Assembly (NCBI GenBank): GCA_964430245.1
Contig: CAYSEW010000002.1
Span: 62,001-126,000 of the forward strand
Length of the DNA: 64,000 nucleotides
Direction: 5' to 3'
DNA from: CAYSEW01 sp964430245
GTDB taxonomy: Bacteria > Bacteroidota > Bacteroidia > Flavobacteriales_D > Parvicellaceae
Of this stretch, positions 36,216 to 44,778 are shown piece after piece (the stretch's first letter is position 1; each line of letters opens with the position of its first letter). The notes beneath the pieces are model-generated. The model was not told where the DNA came from. It did not search any database and saw only the letters and a program-made list of their open reading frames with translations. The translations under genes were made by a program, and so were the position numbers.

Positions 36216-36695
36216 CTATTCTTCTTGAGATTCTTCCTTGTTCTCAAACTCTGACAGTTTAAATAAGAAAAAAGCAATAAATAAGATGGCTGAAAAAAAG
36301 ATGAAATAAAGCTCATTAATAGCTACATCTAAAAAATACAAATAAAATGTAGGTGCAATAGAAGCCAAGCAATAAATGATCAGGCCAAATGTTTTTTTCC
36401 TCCATATAAATACAATCGACAGAATAATTAGACCATGAAAACATGCCCATATAATAAAAGGGAGGGCATTCATATCCTGAACAAAATAGGATAAGATCCC
36501 TTTAGTTTGAAATTTTAATTCTGTTGCTGACAAAAACACAAAGAATAACAAACAAAGAATCATTAAAAAACTCCAAGCTAAATTTACCCAGCATAATATC
36601 CTTAAATATTTTGAAGGGCTATCCTTACCTAAAGCAATTCTTTTAAAGAACCTCATTAGTTTTTTGACATCTCTAACTAATTGAATATCATTCAT
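36216..36695 (-). CDS. Small membrane protein, unknown
   Basis: 159 aa with four hydrophobic segments: ILCWVNLAWSFLMILCLLFFVF, FIIWACFHGLIILSIVFIW, FGLIIYCLASIAPTFYLYF and YFIFFSAILFIAFFLFKL, flanked by a basic N-terminus and an acidic tail (EFENKEESQEE). I recognise no family. It overlaps the upstream membrane-protein gene by one base and lies 81 bases upstream of the patatin gene, so a link with that operon is possible. Confidence 0.7.
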   Translation of the reverse strand: MNDIQLVRDVKKLMRFFKRIALGKDSPSKYLRILCWVNLAWSFLMILCLLFFVFLSATELKFQTKGILSYFVQDMNALPFIIWACFHGLIILSIVFIWRKKTFGLIIYCLASIAPTFYLYFLDVAINELYFIFFSAILFIAFFLFKLSEFENKEESQEE

Positions 36696-37168
36696 TATAT
36701 TAAATGTTTTCTTTGAGTAACATATAATGCAATATACACTAAGTTAATCATCATCAATTCATAAGGCACAACCACATTTACACCTTTTCCAATTAACATA
36801 AAAGGCAAGACAACATATAAAAGTTGAAATAAAACATATAAATTAAATCCAATCTTTAATTTATAGAACATTAACATTACTCCTAACAATGCAAGCACAT
36901 CTAAAACCCCTCTTCCAAAAAACATCCATGCCAGCAAATCAATTCCTTTTTCAGAAACATCAACATTTGCTTCACTAAATATTGATAATTTCTCTTCAAT
37001 ATTTTCTGCTAATTCTTGGTCTTGGACATCTAAATATTGCTCAATATTAGAGTACAAATAATAATTACCGGCATCAATATACATAGACGCAATAAACCCT
37101 ATCACACTTAAAACGCATAATATCTTAAGGCCATTAAATCCATTTTTCTGAACTTCTTTTTTACTCAT
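36695..37168 (-). CDS. Small membrane protein, unknown
   Basis: 157 aa with a first helix at about 12-30 (GLKILCVLSVIGFIASMYI), an acidic extracytoplasmic loop (VQDQELAENIEEKLSIF) and three further helices in the C-terminal half. No recognised family. Its stop is one base before (sharing one base with) the ATG of the next membrane protein gene, and it begins 2 bases after the M61 peptidase stop, so all three are likely co-transcribed. Confidence 0.7.
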   Translation of the reverse strand: MSKKEVQKNGFNGLKILCVLSVIGFIASMYIDAGNYYLYSNIEQYLDVQDQELAENIEEKLSIFSEANVDVSEKGIDLLAWMFFGRGVLDVLALLGVMLMFYKLKIGFNLYVLFQLLYVVLPFMLIGKGVNVVVPYELMMINLVYIALYVTQRKHLI

Positions 37169-37170
37169 TA

Positions 37171-38826
37171 TTAGTGCTTTTCTACAGTATAATTATAAAA
37201 TTGATTTTCATTTTGAATTAACAATTCCATTCTTTTTAACTCACCTTCTCTTTCTATAGACAAAACTACTTCATCATCTTTAAAATAATCTAACCAGTTT
37301 TCAATGTCATTATTAAGTTTATATCCATTAATAGAATGGATCTTGTCACTAGGTATCAATTCAGAAAAATCAGCTGAACTACCTTCGGCAACCGAAGTGA
37401 TTTTATATTGATGATTAAACCATATACCTTTTAGACCATACCTTCTAGATATAAGAGAAGATTGATTTTTATTGACCCACCATCCAAATTCTTTTAAGGC
37501 TATCTCTAAATAATTTTTAAAATCCACAACACCATGTATAAGGTCATTATAAATATCATTAAATGAAGTGCCTGAGATATCCTCTAATAATTCTTTATAT
37601 GATAATTTATCATATCCCTTCAAAACATGATCCCCTCCATACATATTTTTCATTACATCATGTAAAGATTTTTTTTGTTGCGTTAATTTTCTAATTCTCG
37701 CATCACATATTAATGCGATTAAAGCACCCTCTACATAAATGGAAACTTTTCTTCCTGGTATTCCCTGAACATATCCATCCAACCAAGTATCAAAACTAGA
37801 TTCAGCAACTGAATAATGTTTTCTTCCATCATTATCAAAATGCCTTTGTAATAAAGTACCCAGTTCTTTTAAATAATCTTTTTCAGAAAAAACTCCTGAT
37901 TCATACAACATCCTGTCTCCCATATAAGTAGTTACCCCTTCCGTAACATATCCCATTTCTGTATAATTCTCTTGAGAATAATCATATGGAAGCATATCAT
38001 GGGGCCGAATGGTTTTTACATTCCATGTGTGATAGAGTTCATGAGATGAGATCCCTAATAATTTACTATAATCCTTGTTAAAAATCGAATAAGAGGGGCC
38101 CAAAAGAATAACTGTAGACCGCTGATGCTCAACTCCATGATAAGACGTATATGGAGTAATTTGAAACAAGAAGTAATAGTCTTTAACAGGAAAACCACCA
38201 AAGCATTTGATCTGATGTGCAGTGAAATCAATAAAATCCTTTTTCATTTTATTCCAGTCCACTTTTACCTCTCCTTGGAAACATACATGAAAAATTACAT
38301 TATTAAGCTCATATTTGAACTCTTGCAATGATGAACTACAAATTATTGGAGAATCTACCAATTCATGAAAATCCTTTGCATGTAAAACATGATCCATTTC
38401 TTCTAATGAAGTAGCTATTTTATAGTTTTCTGGGATATCTAATTCTAAAGAACATTTCTCATCCATCTTCAATGGATCATACATACAGCAATTGATAGGA
38501 TTTATATACAATTGATTTTCATCTAGCCATGTAGAACCAGCATTTAATTCAGCCGCATAATATTGATAACTAATTATTAATTTTTCATACTCTTTTGAAG
38601 GGATTCTCCATAGGTCTTTTGTTGTTTTAGAGAATTCAATGTTATTACCTGATTCATCTTTAGCGTTAAAATTTTTAACATTTTTCGCAAAATCACCTAG
38701 CTCATATCTTCCGGGTCTCCATGAAGGAAGTTGAAGATCAATAGCTGAATCATTTTGAACATCTAATTCAATAGTTATTTGAATAAAATGTTTTTGAGGG
38801 TTGTCTATTTTAAAAGAATATTTCAT
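37171..38826 (-). CDS. M61 family metallopeptidase
   Basis: 551-aa glycyl-aminopeptidase-like enzyme. N-terminal beta domain (SWRPGRYELGDFAKNV near 40 is the family signature), zinc site HELYHTWN near residue 260 with a downstream Glu in VTEGVTTYMGD near 294, and a C-terminal PDZ-like domain from about 465 to 545. No signal peptide is visible, unlike many family members, so the protein is probably cytoplasmic. Followed after 2 bases by two small membrane proteins. Confidence 0.86.
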   Translation of the reverse strand: MKYSFKIDNPQKHFIQITIELDVQNDSAIDLQLPSWRPGRYELGDFAKNVKNFNAKDESGNNIEFSKTTKDLWRIPSKEYEKLIISYQYYAAELNAGSTWLDENQLYINPINCCMYDPLKMDEKCSLELDIPENYKIATSLEEMDHVLHAKDFHELVDSPIICSSSLQEFKYELNNVIFHVCFQGEVKVDWNKMKKDFIDFTAHQIKCFGGFPVKDYYFLFQITPYTSYHGVEHQRSTVILLGPSYSIFNKDYSKLLGISSHELYHTWNVKTIRPHDMLPYDYSQENYTEMGYVTEGVTTYMGDRMLYESGVFSEKDYLKELGTLLQRHFDNDGRKHYSVAESSFDTWLDGYVQGIPGRKVSIYVEGALIALICDARIRKLTQQKKSLHDVMKNMYGGDHVLKGYDKLSYKELLEDISGTSFNDIYNDLIHGVVDFKNYLEIALKEFGWWVNKNQSSLISRRYGLKGIWFNHQYKITSVAEGSSADFSELIPSDKIHSINGYKLNNDIENWLDYFKDDEVVLSIEREGELKRMELLIQNENQFYNYTVEKH

Positions 38827-38887
38827 ACAAAATTATCTAAGAAGCTAAATTAGAAAACATAAGGAATCTATAATTGATAATTCAATT

Positions 38888-38895
38888 TATATTTG
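38888..38895 (+). promoter_or_regulatory. Putative -7 promoter box of ATP-grasp gene
   Basis: TATATTTG, full -7 match, ending 21 bases before ATG 38917. A transcript from here would begin downstream of the alternative start at 38893, which supports ATG 38917. Confidence 0.42.
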
Positions 38896-38916
38896 CCACA
38901 AAAATTCAGCTATATA

Positions 38917-39831
38917 ATGAAAAAATATGATGTAATTCTATTAACTGAATCAAAGTACATCTCACCAAAAGAAATAGATGATTACACTCAAAATGTACTC
39001 ACAGAAGATGAATTAGTTAAAAAAGCCCTTCAACAGTTAGGATGTCATGTAAAAAAAGTAGCATGGGATTCGCCCAACTTTGACTGGTCATCTACTCATT
39101 TTGCGTTATTTAGAACTACCTGGGATTACTTTCATAGATTTAAAGAATTTAAACATTGGCTAGATAAGACCAAAGACCAAACCCAGCTTATTAATTCATA
39201 TGATCAGATTCTATGGAACATAGACAAGCACTACTTAAATGAAATTCATCAAAAAGGGATAAATATCCCTCCAAGCTACTTTATTAAAAAAGGCTCAAAA
39301 GAAAATTTAACTGATATAATCAACAAAATGGGGTGGGATAAATCTGTTCTTAAGCCTACGATTTCCGGAGCAGCAAGACATACCTATAAAATTAACAAGG
39401 ATAACCTTATTCAGCATGAGAAAACTTTCAATGATCTTATTCAAGATGAAGATTTTTTATTGCAGGAATTTCAAGAAAACGTAATAAAAAAAGGAGAAGT
39501 GGCTTTTATGGTTTATGGGGGTAAATTCAGCCATTCAATTTTAAAAAAAGCCAAACCTGGAGATTTTAGGGTTCAGGATGATTTTGGAGGAACTGTGCAT
39601 CAATACACCCCTACAGATAAAGAAATTCAATTTGCAGAGAATACAGTAAAAACAATTGAGCCCTTACCTGTATATGCAAGGGTTGATATGATATGGGATA
39701 ATAATAACGAACCAGCAGTTTCAGAAATTGAACTTATAGAACCAGAGCTATGGTTTCGCTTCAATAATGCTTCTGCAGACTTATTAGCAAAACAAATTGT
39801 TAAAAAGCTAGAACTTAAAAAACTTTATTAG
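38917..39831 (+). CDS. ATP-grasp family protein
   Basis: 304 aa from ATG 38917 (KKYDVILLTESKYISP). Pre-ATP-grasp region to about residue 110, then an ATP-grasp core: NIPPSYFIKKGS, SVLKPTISGAARHTYKI (Lys and glycine-rich loop), LLQEFQENVIKKGEVAFMVYGGKFSHSILKKAKPGDFRVQ and the metal-binding ARVDMIWDNN..VSEIELIEPELWF. It resembles the RimK/glutathione-synthetase-like and CycH-type branch. These ligate a carboxylate to an amine with ATP; no neighbour suggests the substrate. Confidence 0.75.
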   Translation: MKKYDVILLTESKYISPKEIDDYTQNVLTEDELVKKALQQLGCHVKKVAWDSPNFDWSSTHFALFRTTWDYFHRFKEFKHWLDKTKDQTQLINSYDQILWNIDKHYLNEIHQKGINIPPSYFIKKGSKENLTDIINKMGWDKSVLKPTISGAARHTYKINKDNLIQHEKTFNDLIQDEDFLLQEFQENVIKKGEVAFMVYGGKFSHSILKKAKPGDFRVQDDFGGTVHQYTPTDKEIQFAENTVKTIEPLPVYARVDMIWDNNNEPAVSEIELIEPELWFRFNNASADLLAKQIVKKLELKKLY

Positions 39832-39879
39832 AAAATTAGATTTGTTAAATTCGCACTTAGAAATTAAAACTTGATACTT

Positions 39880-41268
39880 ATGAATTATGATGTAATTGTT
39901 GTTGGAAGTGGACCTGGAGGATATGTTACAGCTATCAGAGCCTCTCAATTAGGATTAAAAACTGCTGTAATTGAAAAAGAATCATTAGGAGGAATTTGTT
40001 TGAATTGGGGATGTATACCAACTAAAGCATTATTAAAAAGCGCAAATGTTTTTGATTATATCAATCATGCAGATGATTATGGAATAAAAGTAAATGATTT
40101 TAAAGCTGATTTTAATAGCATCATTAAAAGAAGCCGAAGTGTAGCTGAAAAAATGAGTGGTGGTGTGCAATTTCTAATGAAAAAAAATAAGATTGATGTA
40201 ATTATGGGAACAGGAAAAGTAATTCCTGGGAAAAAAGTACAGGTCACAGATGAAAAAGGGGGGAATAAAGAATATGCTGCTAAACATATCATCATTGCAA
40301 CTGGAGCTAGGTCAAGACAGCTTCCTAACTTACAGCAGGATGGACAAAACATCATAGGTTATAGAGAAGCTATGGTCTTACCTAAGTTACCTAAAAAAAT
40401 GGTGGTAGTTGGCTCTGGAGCAATTGGAGTTGAATTTGCATATTTCTATAACGCTATGGGAGTCGATGTTACAATAGTCGAATTCTTACCAAATATCGTA
40501 CCTGTAGAAGATGAAGAAGTTTCTAAACAACTTTTACGAACATTTAAAAAACAAGGCATTAAAGTCATGACCGAGTCTACTGTAGAAAAAGTAGCTACAA
40601 AAGGTAATTCATGTACAGTTACAATTAAAACTAAAAAAGGAGAAGAAAACATTAATTGCGATATTGTCCTATCGGCTGTAGGAATTGAAGCTAATATCCA
40701 AAATATTGGATTAGAAGAAGTAGGAATTGTAATTGATAAAGGAAAAATCATTGTTAATGATTTTTACGAAACCAATATGCCAGGGTATTATGCTATAGGT
40801 GACGCTGTTCCAGGACCTGCACTTGCCCATGTTGCATCTGCCGAAGGCATAACATGTGTTGAAAAAATAGCAGGCTTAAACCCTGAAAGTATAGACTACA
40901 ATAACATTCCAGGATGCACCTATTGTTCTCCTGAAATAGCATCTGTAGGAATGACTGAAAAAGCTGCTAAGGAAGCAGGTCATGAATTGAAAATTGGAAA
41001 GTTCCCATTCTCTGCATCTGGTAAAGCCAGTGCATCTGGTCATAATGATGGCTTTATCAAACTTATATTTGATGCTAAATATGGTGAACTTCTTGGCGGA
41101 CATATGATTGGAGCTAATGTTACAGAAATGGTTGCTGAAATAGTTGCAATAAGAAGATTAGAGACTACAGGACATGAGCTAATTAAAACTATCCACCCTC
41201 ATCCTACTATGAGCGAGGCAATTATGGAAGCTGCTGCTGCTGCTTATGGGGAAGTGATTCATATGTAA
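39880..41268 (+). CDS. lpdA: Dihydrolipoyl dehydrogenase
   Basis: 462-aa flavoprotein (E3 of 2-oxoacid dehydrogenase complexes). FAD site VGSGPGGYVTAIRASQLG at the N-terminus, redox pair in GGICLNWGCIPTKALL near residue 40, NAD site VGSGAIGVEFAYFY near 178, FAD site YAIGDAVPGPALAHVASAEG near 307 and the catalytic His-Glu pair in HPHPTMSEA near 441. ATG 39880 gives the conserved N-terminus; 39871 is an alternative TTG. A TAGATTTG box at 39837-39844 may be the promoter. The other complex subunits are not nearby. Confidence 0.93.
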   Translation: MNYDVIVVGSGPGGYVTAIRASQLGLKTAVIEKESLGGICLNWGCIPTKALLKSANVFDYINHADDYGIKVNDFKADFNSIIKRSRSVAEKMSGGVQFLMKKNKIDVIMGTGKVIPGKKVQVTDEKGGNKEYAAKHIIIATGARSRQLPNLQQDGQNIIGYREAMVLPKLPKKMVVVGSGAIGVEFAYFYNAMGVDVTIVEFLPNIVPVEDEEVSKQLLRTFKKQGIKVMTESTVEKVATKGNSCTVTIKTKKGEENINCDIVLSAVGIEANIQNIGLEEVGIVIDKGKIIVNDFYETNMPGYYAIGDAVPGPALAHVASAEGITCVEKIAGLNPESIDYNNIPGCTYCSPEIASVGMTEKAAKEAGHELKIGKFPFSASGKASASGHNDGFIKLIFDAKYGELLGGHMIGANVTEMVAEIVAIRRLETTGHELIKTIHPHPTMSEAIMEAAAAAYGEVIHM

Positions 41269-41269
41269 A

Positions 41270-41644
41270 TTAATCATTAAAGATAGGCTCTAAATGACTC
41301 TTAACCAATGGCTTTTCTATAAAAGCTACTACTTCATTTAACTCCTTAGCTTTAAGCTTATCACTTGGGTCTAAAGATGATGTCACCATCACGATTTTAG
41401 ATGAACTTTTTAATTCTTTAAAATGATCTATAAATTCCCATCCATTTAATTTAGGCATATCGATATCTAAAAAAATAAATTCAGGCATCTTAATTTTATT
41501 TTTTAATGCTTCTAATGCCTGTTGAGCACAAGTAAATGTTAGAATATTAAAATTACTTGAAAACCTATTGATCTGCATTTCATTAATGAAATTTGCAGTC
41601 TGATCATCATCGACAAGGAATATATTATTTTTAGAGGTTGTCAA
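41270..41644 (-). CDS. Single-domain response regulator
   Basis: 124 aa, a CheY-like receiver only. Acidic pocket VDDDQ near residue 12, phospho-acceptor Asp in FIFLDIDMPKLNG near 62, Thr/Ser in VMVTSS near 92 and the conserved Lys in FIEKPL near 112. No output domain, so it should act through protein contacts. No histidine kinase gene lies next to it; the stop of lpdA is one base from its stop. Confidence 0.88.
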   Translation of the reverse strand: MTTSKNNIFLVDDDQTANFINEMQINRFSSNFNILTFTCAQQALEALKNKIKMPEFIFLDIDMPKLNGWEFIDHFKELKSSSKIVMVTSSLDPSDKLKAKELNEVVAFIEKPLVKSHLEPIFND

Positions 41645-41691
41645 TTCCTAATTTAGTTTGTTAATTTAAAATACGAATTTAAACTTAAATA

Positions 41692-42249
41692 TTAATCTTT
41701 ATTCTTTAATATTTTTTCTAACTCTTCACTTGAAATAGAAGCCGGTAGATCAGTTAAATTTCTCTCTAAGTAATATTTAGAATCTTTAGCCAAAGGATGA
41801 TCAGGATACAGTTCAATCAATTCTTCATGAGCTAAAATTGCTGCTTTTTTCCTATTTAACACAAAATCTAAAATAATTGCTCTGGATTTTAAATATTCTG
41901 CAGCTTTTGGAGATTTAGGAAATTTCCTTTGTGCTTGAAAATAATAATTAATGGCATTGTCATATTTTTCACTTATTTCTGCTCCCCTAGCCGCTAAAAT
42001 ATATACACTTTCTATCTGATCATGCTCTGGGTTATTAAGAATGAAATGAGTAGCAGCACTATATAGCTCTTCTCCTAAAATTAATTTTTCATTTTTTTTC
42101 TGAACATTATTTTGAATCGAAAGAATTTTTTTTTCAAGAACTAACATTTGGTCTATTTCACCTGAATTATTTTTTGACTCTACTTTATTAGTATTTGAAC
42201 ATTGAACTATTATCAAGATAAGAAAACAACTATAAATTACTTTTTTCAT
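41692..42249 (-). CDS. TPR-containing lipoprotein (YbgF/BamD-like)
   Basis: 185 aa from ATG 42249. Lipoprotein signal with the lipid Cys in LILIIVQCSN, a short coiled-coil segment (about 30-55), then tetratricopeptide-like helices: ILAARGAEISEKYDNAINYYFQAQRKFPKSPKAAEYL and LAHEELIELYPDHPLAKDSKYYLE. Proteins of this build act in outer-membrane assembly or Tol-Pal function, but the exact class cannot be fixed. Its start overlaps the end of def on the same strand. Confidence 0.72.
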   Translation of the reverse strand: MKKVIYSCFLILIIVQCSNTNKVESKNNSGEIDQMLVLEKKILSIQNNVQKKNEKLILGEELYSAATHFILNNPEHDQIESVYILAARGAEISEKYDNAINYYFQAQRKFPKSPKAAEYLKSRAIILDFVLNRKKAAILAHEELIELYPDHPLAKDSKYYLERNLTDLPASISSEELEKILKNKD

Positions 42250-42250
42250 T

Positions 42251-42841
42251 TTATTTTTTTTTCGAAGCAAATTTCATCTTATAATCAACATCAACTTTTC
42301 CTTTACTAATATCAACTAGCTTACGCTTCAACAACCTTCTTTTAAATGGATTTAGATGGTCGGTAAATAAAACGCCTTCAATATGGTCATATTCATGTTG
42401 AATGATCCTTGCAGCAATACCAGAAAAAACATCTTCATGATAATTCCAATTCTCGTCATAATAAGATATATGAATGATTCCTTTTCTTGTTACATCTTCT
42501 CTAATTCCAGGAATACTTAAACACCCTTCAGAAAAAGGCCAGTCTTTACCAGACTCCTCCTCAATAATTGGATTGACAAAAACTTTTTTAAAATTTTTTA
42601 AGACCTCAAGGTTTTTGGCTTCTTCCTCATTTTTAGCTTCTTCCTCAGAGAAAGGCGCAGCATCAACTACGAACATACGAATAGCCTGACCAATTTGTGG
42701 ACATGCTAAACCAACTCCTTTAGCCGCATACATGGTTTCGAACATGTTATCAATTAAACCAGAAATATCTGCATTCTCTTCAATTTCATCACATTCCTTG
42801 CGAAGAACAGAGCTTCCATAAGCTACAATAGGTAAAATCAT
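42251..42841 (-). CDS. def: Peptide deformylase
   Basis: 196-aa metalloenzyme that removes the formyl group from new proteins. All three motifs are present: GVGLACPQIG near 44 (G-x-G-x-A-A-x-Q type with Cys), EGCLSIPG near 104 and the metal-binding QHEYDHIEG near 147. An insertion of charged repeats (EEEAKNEEEAKNLE) sits in the loop around residue 75. The ATG is only four bases after a perfect TATATTTG box, so the message may be leaderless. Confidence 0.94.
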   Translation of the reverse strand: MILPIVAYGSSVLRKECDEIEENADISGLIDNMFETMYAAKGVGLACPQIGQAIRMFVVDAAPFSEEEAKNEEEAKNLEVLKNFKKVFVNPIIEEESGKDWPFSEGCLSIPGIREDVTRKGIIHISYYDENWNYHEDVFSGIAARIIQHEYDHIEGVLFTDHLNPFKRRLLKRKLVDISKGKVDVDYKMKFASKKK

Positions 42842-42845
42842 CGAA

Positions 42846-42853
42846 CAAATATA
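42846..42853 (-). promoter_or_regulatory. Putative -7 box of def
   Basis: TATATTTG on the minus strand, four bases from the def ATG (42841). Transcription would start at or next to the initiation codon. Confidence 0.4.
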
Positions 42854-42888
42854 AGAACTGATTTAAACATATAACAGAACAAGAATTC

Positions 42889-43533
42889 TTAATACTCAAT
42901 ATCTAAATTAAATTTATCTCTAAGGTGTTTTAAATCTGTATTAGAGTCAGCCATTTTTAAGAATATTTCTTTACTATTCAAATGTTTTTTAGTTGATTGA
43001 TCACTCTTAATCACCTTATAAACTAATTTAATGCCATAATTATTAAGTTCTGTTCTTAAGTGACTTAAAATTTCAGGACTTTCTTCTTGAAGTTCCAATC
43101 GCTGTACTTCACTGTCTATTTCAAACGACACTAAATAGTTTTCTCCTAAAATAGGTTGGTATTTTGTTAGTGTTGCATACATCCCTTGGCGTCCATTTTC
43201 ATTAAGCATTTCAGCATACATATTCCACTTTTCTAGCAAAAGCTCATTATTAAATATATCTCTAGGCATATCTGAAAGATCAACCTCTTCCTTTTTGTTT
43301 AAAGATTTTTTAATAATATCATCTTTCATCTTATAAATTGAAGTTGAAGATGTCCGTTTATTGATCTCTTTTCTTTTAATTGAATGGGAATAAGCTACTT
43401 TTTTGGGATGCTCCTTGACAGTAGGTACACTTTTAGTTTTTTCAGTTAAATCATTTTTTTGAACAACTTGAATAGTCTTTTCAGCTGTTGAATTAGCAAC
43501 CTTTTGCAAACTCAACAGTGATTTAGGAGGCAT
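42889..43533 (-). CDS. dnaX: DnaX tau-specific C-terminal region (-1 frame)
   Basis: Continuation of dnaX in the -1 frame. Read from the A-run, the junction becomes ...EKKKAIDFRIMPPKS and the frame runs 214 residues from its ATG at 43533. It contains a long basic linker (about 20-90 of this part) and a C-terminal domain (WNMYAEMLNENGRQGMYATLTKYQPILGENY, LVSFEIDSEVQRLEL) as in the tau-specific domains of Bacteroidota DnaX. Joined to the upstream frame, tau would be about 578 aa, normal length. The ATG overlaps the gamma stop (TAATG), so separate reinitiation is another option. Confidence 0.8.
   Translation of the reverse strand: MPPKSLLSLQKVANSTAEKTIQVVQKNDLTEKTKSVPTVKEHPKKVAYSHSIKRKEINKRTSSTSIYKMKDDIIKKSLNKKEEVDLSDMPRDIFNNELLLEKWNMYAEMLNENGRQGMYATLTKYQPILGENYLVSFEIDSEVQRLELQEESPEILSHLRTELNNYGIKLVYKVIKSDQSTKKHLNSKEIFLKMADSNTDLKHLRDKFNLDIEY
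43485..43518 (-). other. Hairpin downstream of dnaX slippery site
   Basis: Minus-strand RNA can form a ten-pair stem (CUGUUGAGUU with AAUUCAACAG, one G-U), a U-U mismatch, four more pairs (GCAA/UUGC) and an AAGG loop. It begins 32 bases after the end of the slippery heptamer, farther than normal for a frameshift stimulator. Confidence 0.4.
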
Positions 43534-44624
43534 TATGCGGAAATCAATTGCTTTTTTTTTTCGTCCGATATACTCAGTGATGCCATTTTCATTAACGCTA
43601 ATTCAACATGAAGCCGTTGGTTCTTGCTGGTTCTATAATGAATATCAGCTTCGGACACTATTTTAAGGATATCAATAATAATCCTTGAATCAAAATTATT
43701 AGACTGCTCAATAAACTGGTCTTTTATTTTATCACTTACTTCTAATAAAGAAATAGTTTTTTTATCCCTGCAAACTAGCAAATTTCTAAAATGACTACCT
43801 AATCCAGTAATAAAATGATGTCCATCAAACCCTTTGGCTAAAATTTCATCAAAGATCATTAAAGTCTCATGAATATCATTTTTGTAAACTTTATCAGAAA
43901 TTTTGAAAAAATAATCATGATCTAGAATATTCAGATTCTTAATAACAGCTTCATAAGTAATATTTCCATTACAGAAATTTACCATTTGATCAAAAACTGA
44001 TAATGCATCTCTTAATGCGCCATCAGCCTTTTCTGCAATTACCATTAAAGCCTCTTTTTCTGCGACTACTTTTTCCTTTTTAGCGATATCCTCTAAATGA
44101 TCTGCAATGTCTTTAACAGTTATTCTATTAAAATCATAAACCTGACACCTTGAAAGTATTGTCGGTATAATCTTATGTTTCTCAGTAGTAGCAAGAATGA
44201 AAATTGCATGCGGAGGTGGCTCTTCTAAAGTCTTTAGAAAAGCATTAAATGCAGCAGAAGAAAGCATATGAACTTCATCTATAATATGCACTTTATATTT
44301 ACCTATTTGAGGAGGTATTCTTACCTGATCTGTAATATTTCTTATATCATCTACATGATTGTTAGATGCAGCATCTAATTCAAAAATATTATAAGAAAAA
44401 TCAGTTTGTTCTTTATCATCAACTTGATTAATTGACCTAGCAAAAATCCTTGCTATGGTCGTCTTACCTACACCTCTAGGACCACAAAACAAATAGGCCT
44501 GCGCTAGTTGACCAGTATCAATGGCTTTTTGCAAAGTATCAGTAATATTAGATTGCCCAACAACACTTCCCCATGTTAATGGACGATACTTTAAGGCTGA
44601 AACTATGTAGCTTTCTTTAGACAT
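43533..44624 (-). CDS. dnaX: DNA polymerase III gamma subunit (short DnaX form)
   Basis: 363-aa clamp-loader ATPase in the zero frame. Walker A GPRGVGKTT near residue 48, ELDAASNNHVDDIR, Walker B IIDEVHML near 100, and sensor 1 ATTEKHKIIPTILSRC near 130. The four-Cys zinc module of E. coli DnaX is missing, as in other Flavobacteria. The frame covers domains I-III and ends just after the collar domain (RLHVELALMKMASL), with the stop five codons past a ten-A run. So the zero-frame product equals a gamma-type loader; tau needs a -1 shift or RNA slippage. Confidence 0.9.
   Translation of the reverse strand: MSKESYIVSALKYRPLTWGSVVGQSNITDTLQKAIDTGQLAQAYLFCGPRGVGKTTIARIFARSINQVDDKEQTDFSYNIFELDAASNNHVDDIRNITDQVRIPPQIGKYKVHIIDEVHMLSSAAFNAFLKTLEEPPPHAIFILATTEKHKIIPTILSRCQVYDFNRITVKDIADHLEDIAKKEKVVAEKEALMVIAEKADGALRDALSVFDQMVNFCNGNITYEAVIKNLNILDHDYFFKISDKVYKNDIHETLMIFDEILAKGFDGHHFITGLGSHFRNLLVCRDKKTISLLEVSDKIKDQFIEQSNNFDSRIIIDILKIVSEADIHYRTSKNQRLHVELALMKMASLSISDEKKKQLISA
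43551..43561 (-). other. dnaX: dnaX slippery A-run (A10-G)
   Basis: Ten A followed by G on the minus strand. In the zero frame the last codons read GAA AAA AAA AAG, so the end is A-AAA-AAG, the same heptamer and phase as the E. coli dnaX frameshift site. A -1 slip (or one extra A in the transcript) opens the tau frame. Confidence 0.7.
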
Positions 44625-44635
44625 ATTTACAACAA

Positions 44636-44643
44636 CAAATATA
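44636..44643 (-). promoter_or_regulatory. Putative -7 box of dnaX
   Basis: TATATTTG on the minus strand, 11 bases before the dnaX ATG (44624), followed by the TTGTTG often seen after such boxes. No properly spaced -33 TTG seen. Confidence 0.38.
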
Positions 44644-44743
44644 AAGTATCAAATGAAGACATCCCTATTGTATTAAGAATTAGTTGAAAATTATTTATTA
44701 ACACAATTAATTACTTTATTCTACTATATATGAATAAAAATAT

Positions 44744-44751
44744 TAACTTTG
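44744..44751 (+). promoter_or_regulatory. Putative -7 box of rpsF operon
   Basis: TAACTTTG, full TAnnTTTG match, followed by CGCCCCG, 27 bases before the rpsF ATG. No clear -33 TTG is present. Confidence 0.5.
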
Positions 44752-44778
44752 CGCCCCGAATATTAAAAATTATATAAC

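Noticed and set aside
38893..38916. TTG start for the ATP-grasp protein
   Set aside because: It overlaps the -7 promoter box; the ATG at 38917 is downstream of the expected transcription start.
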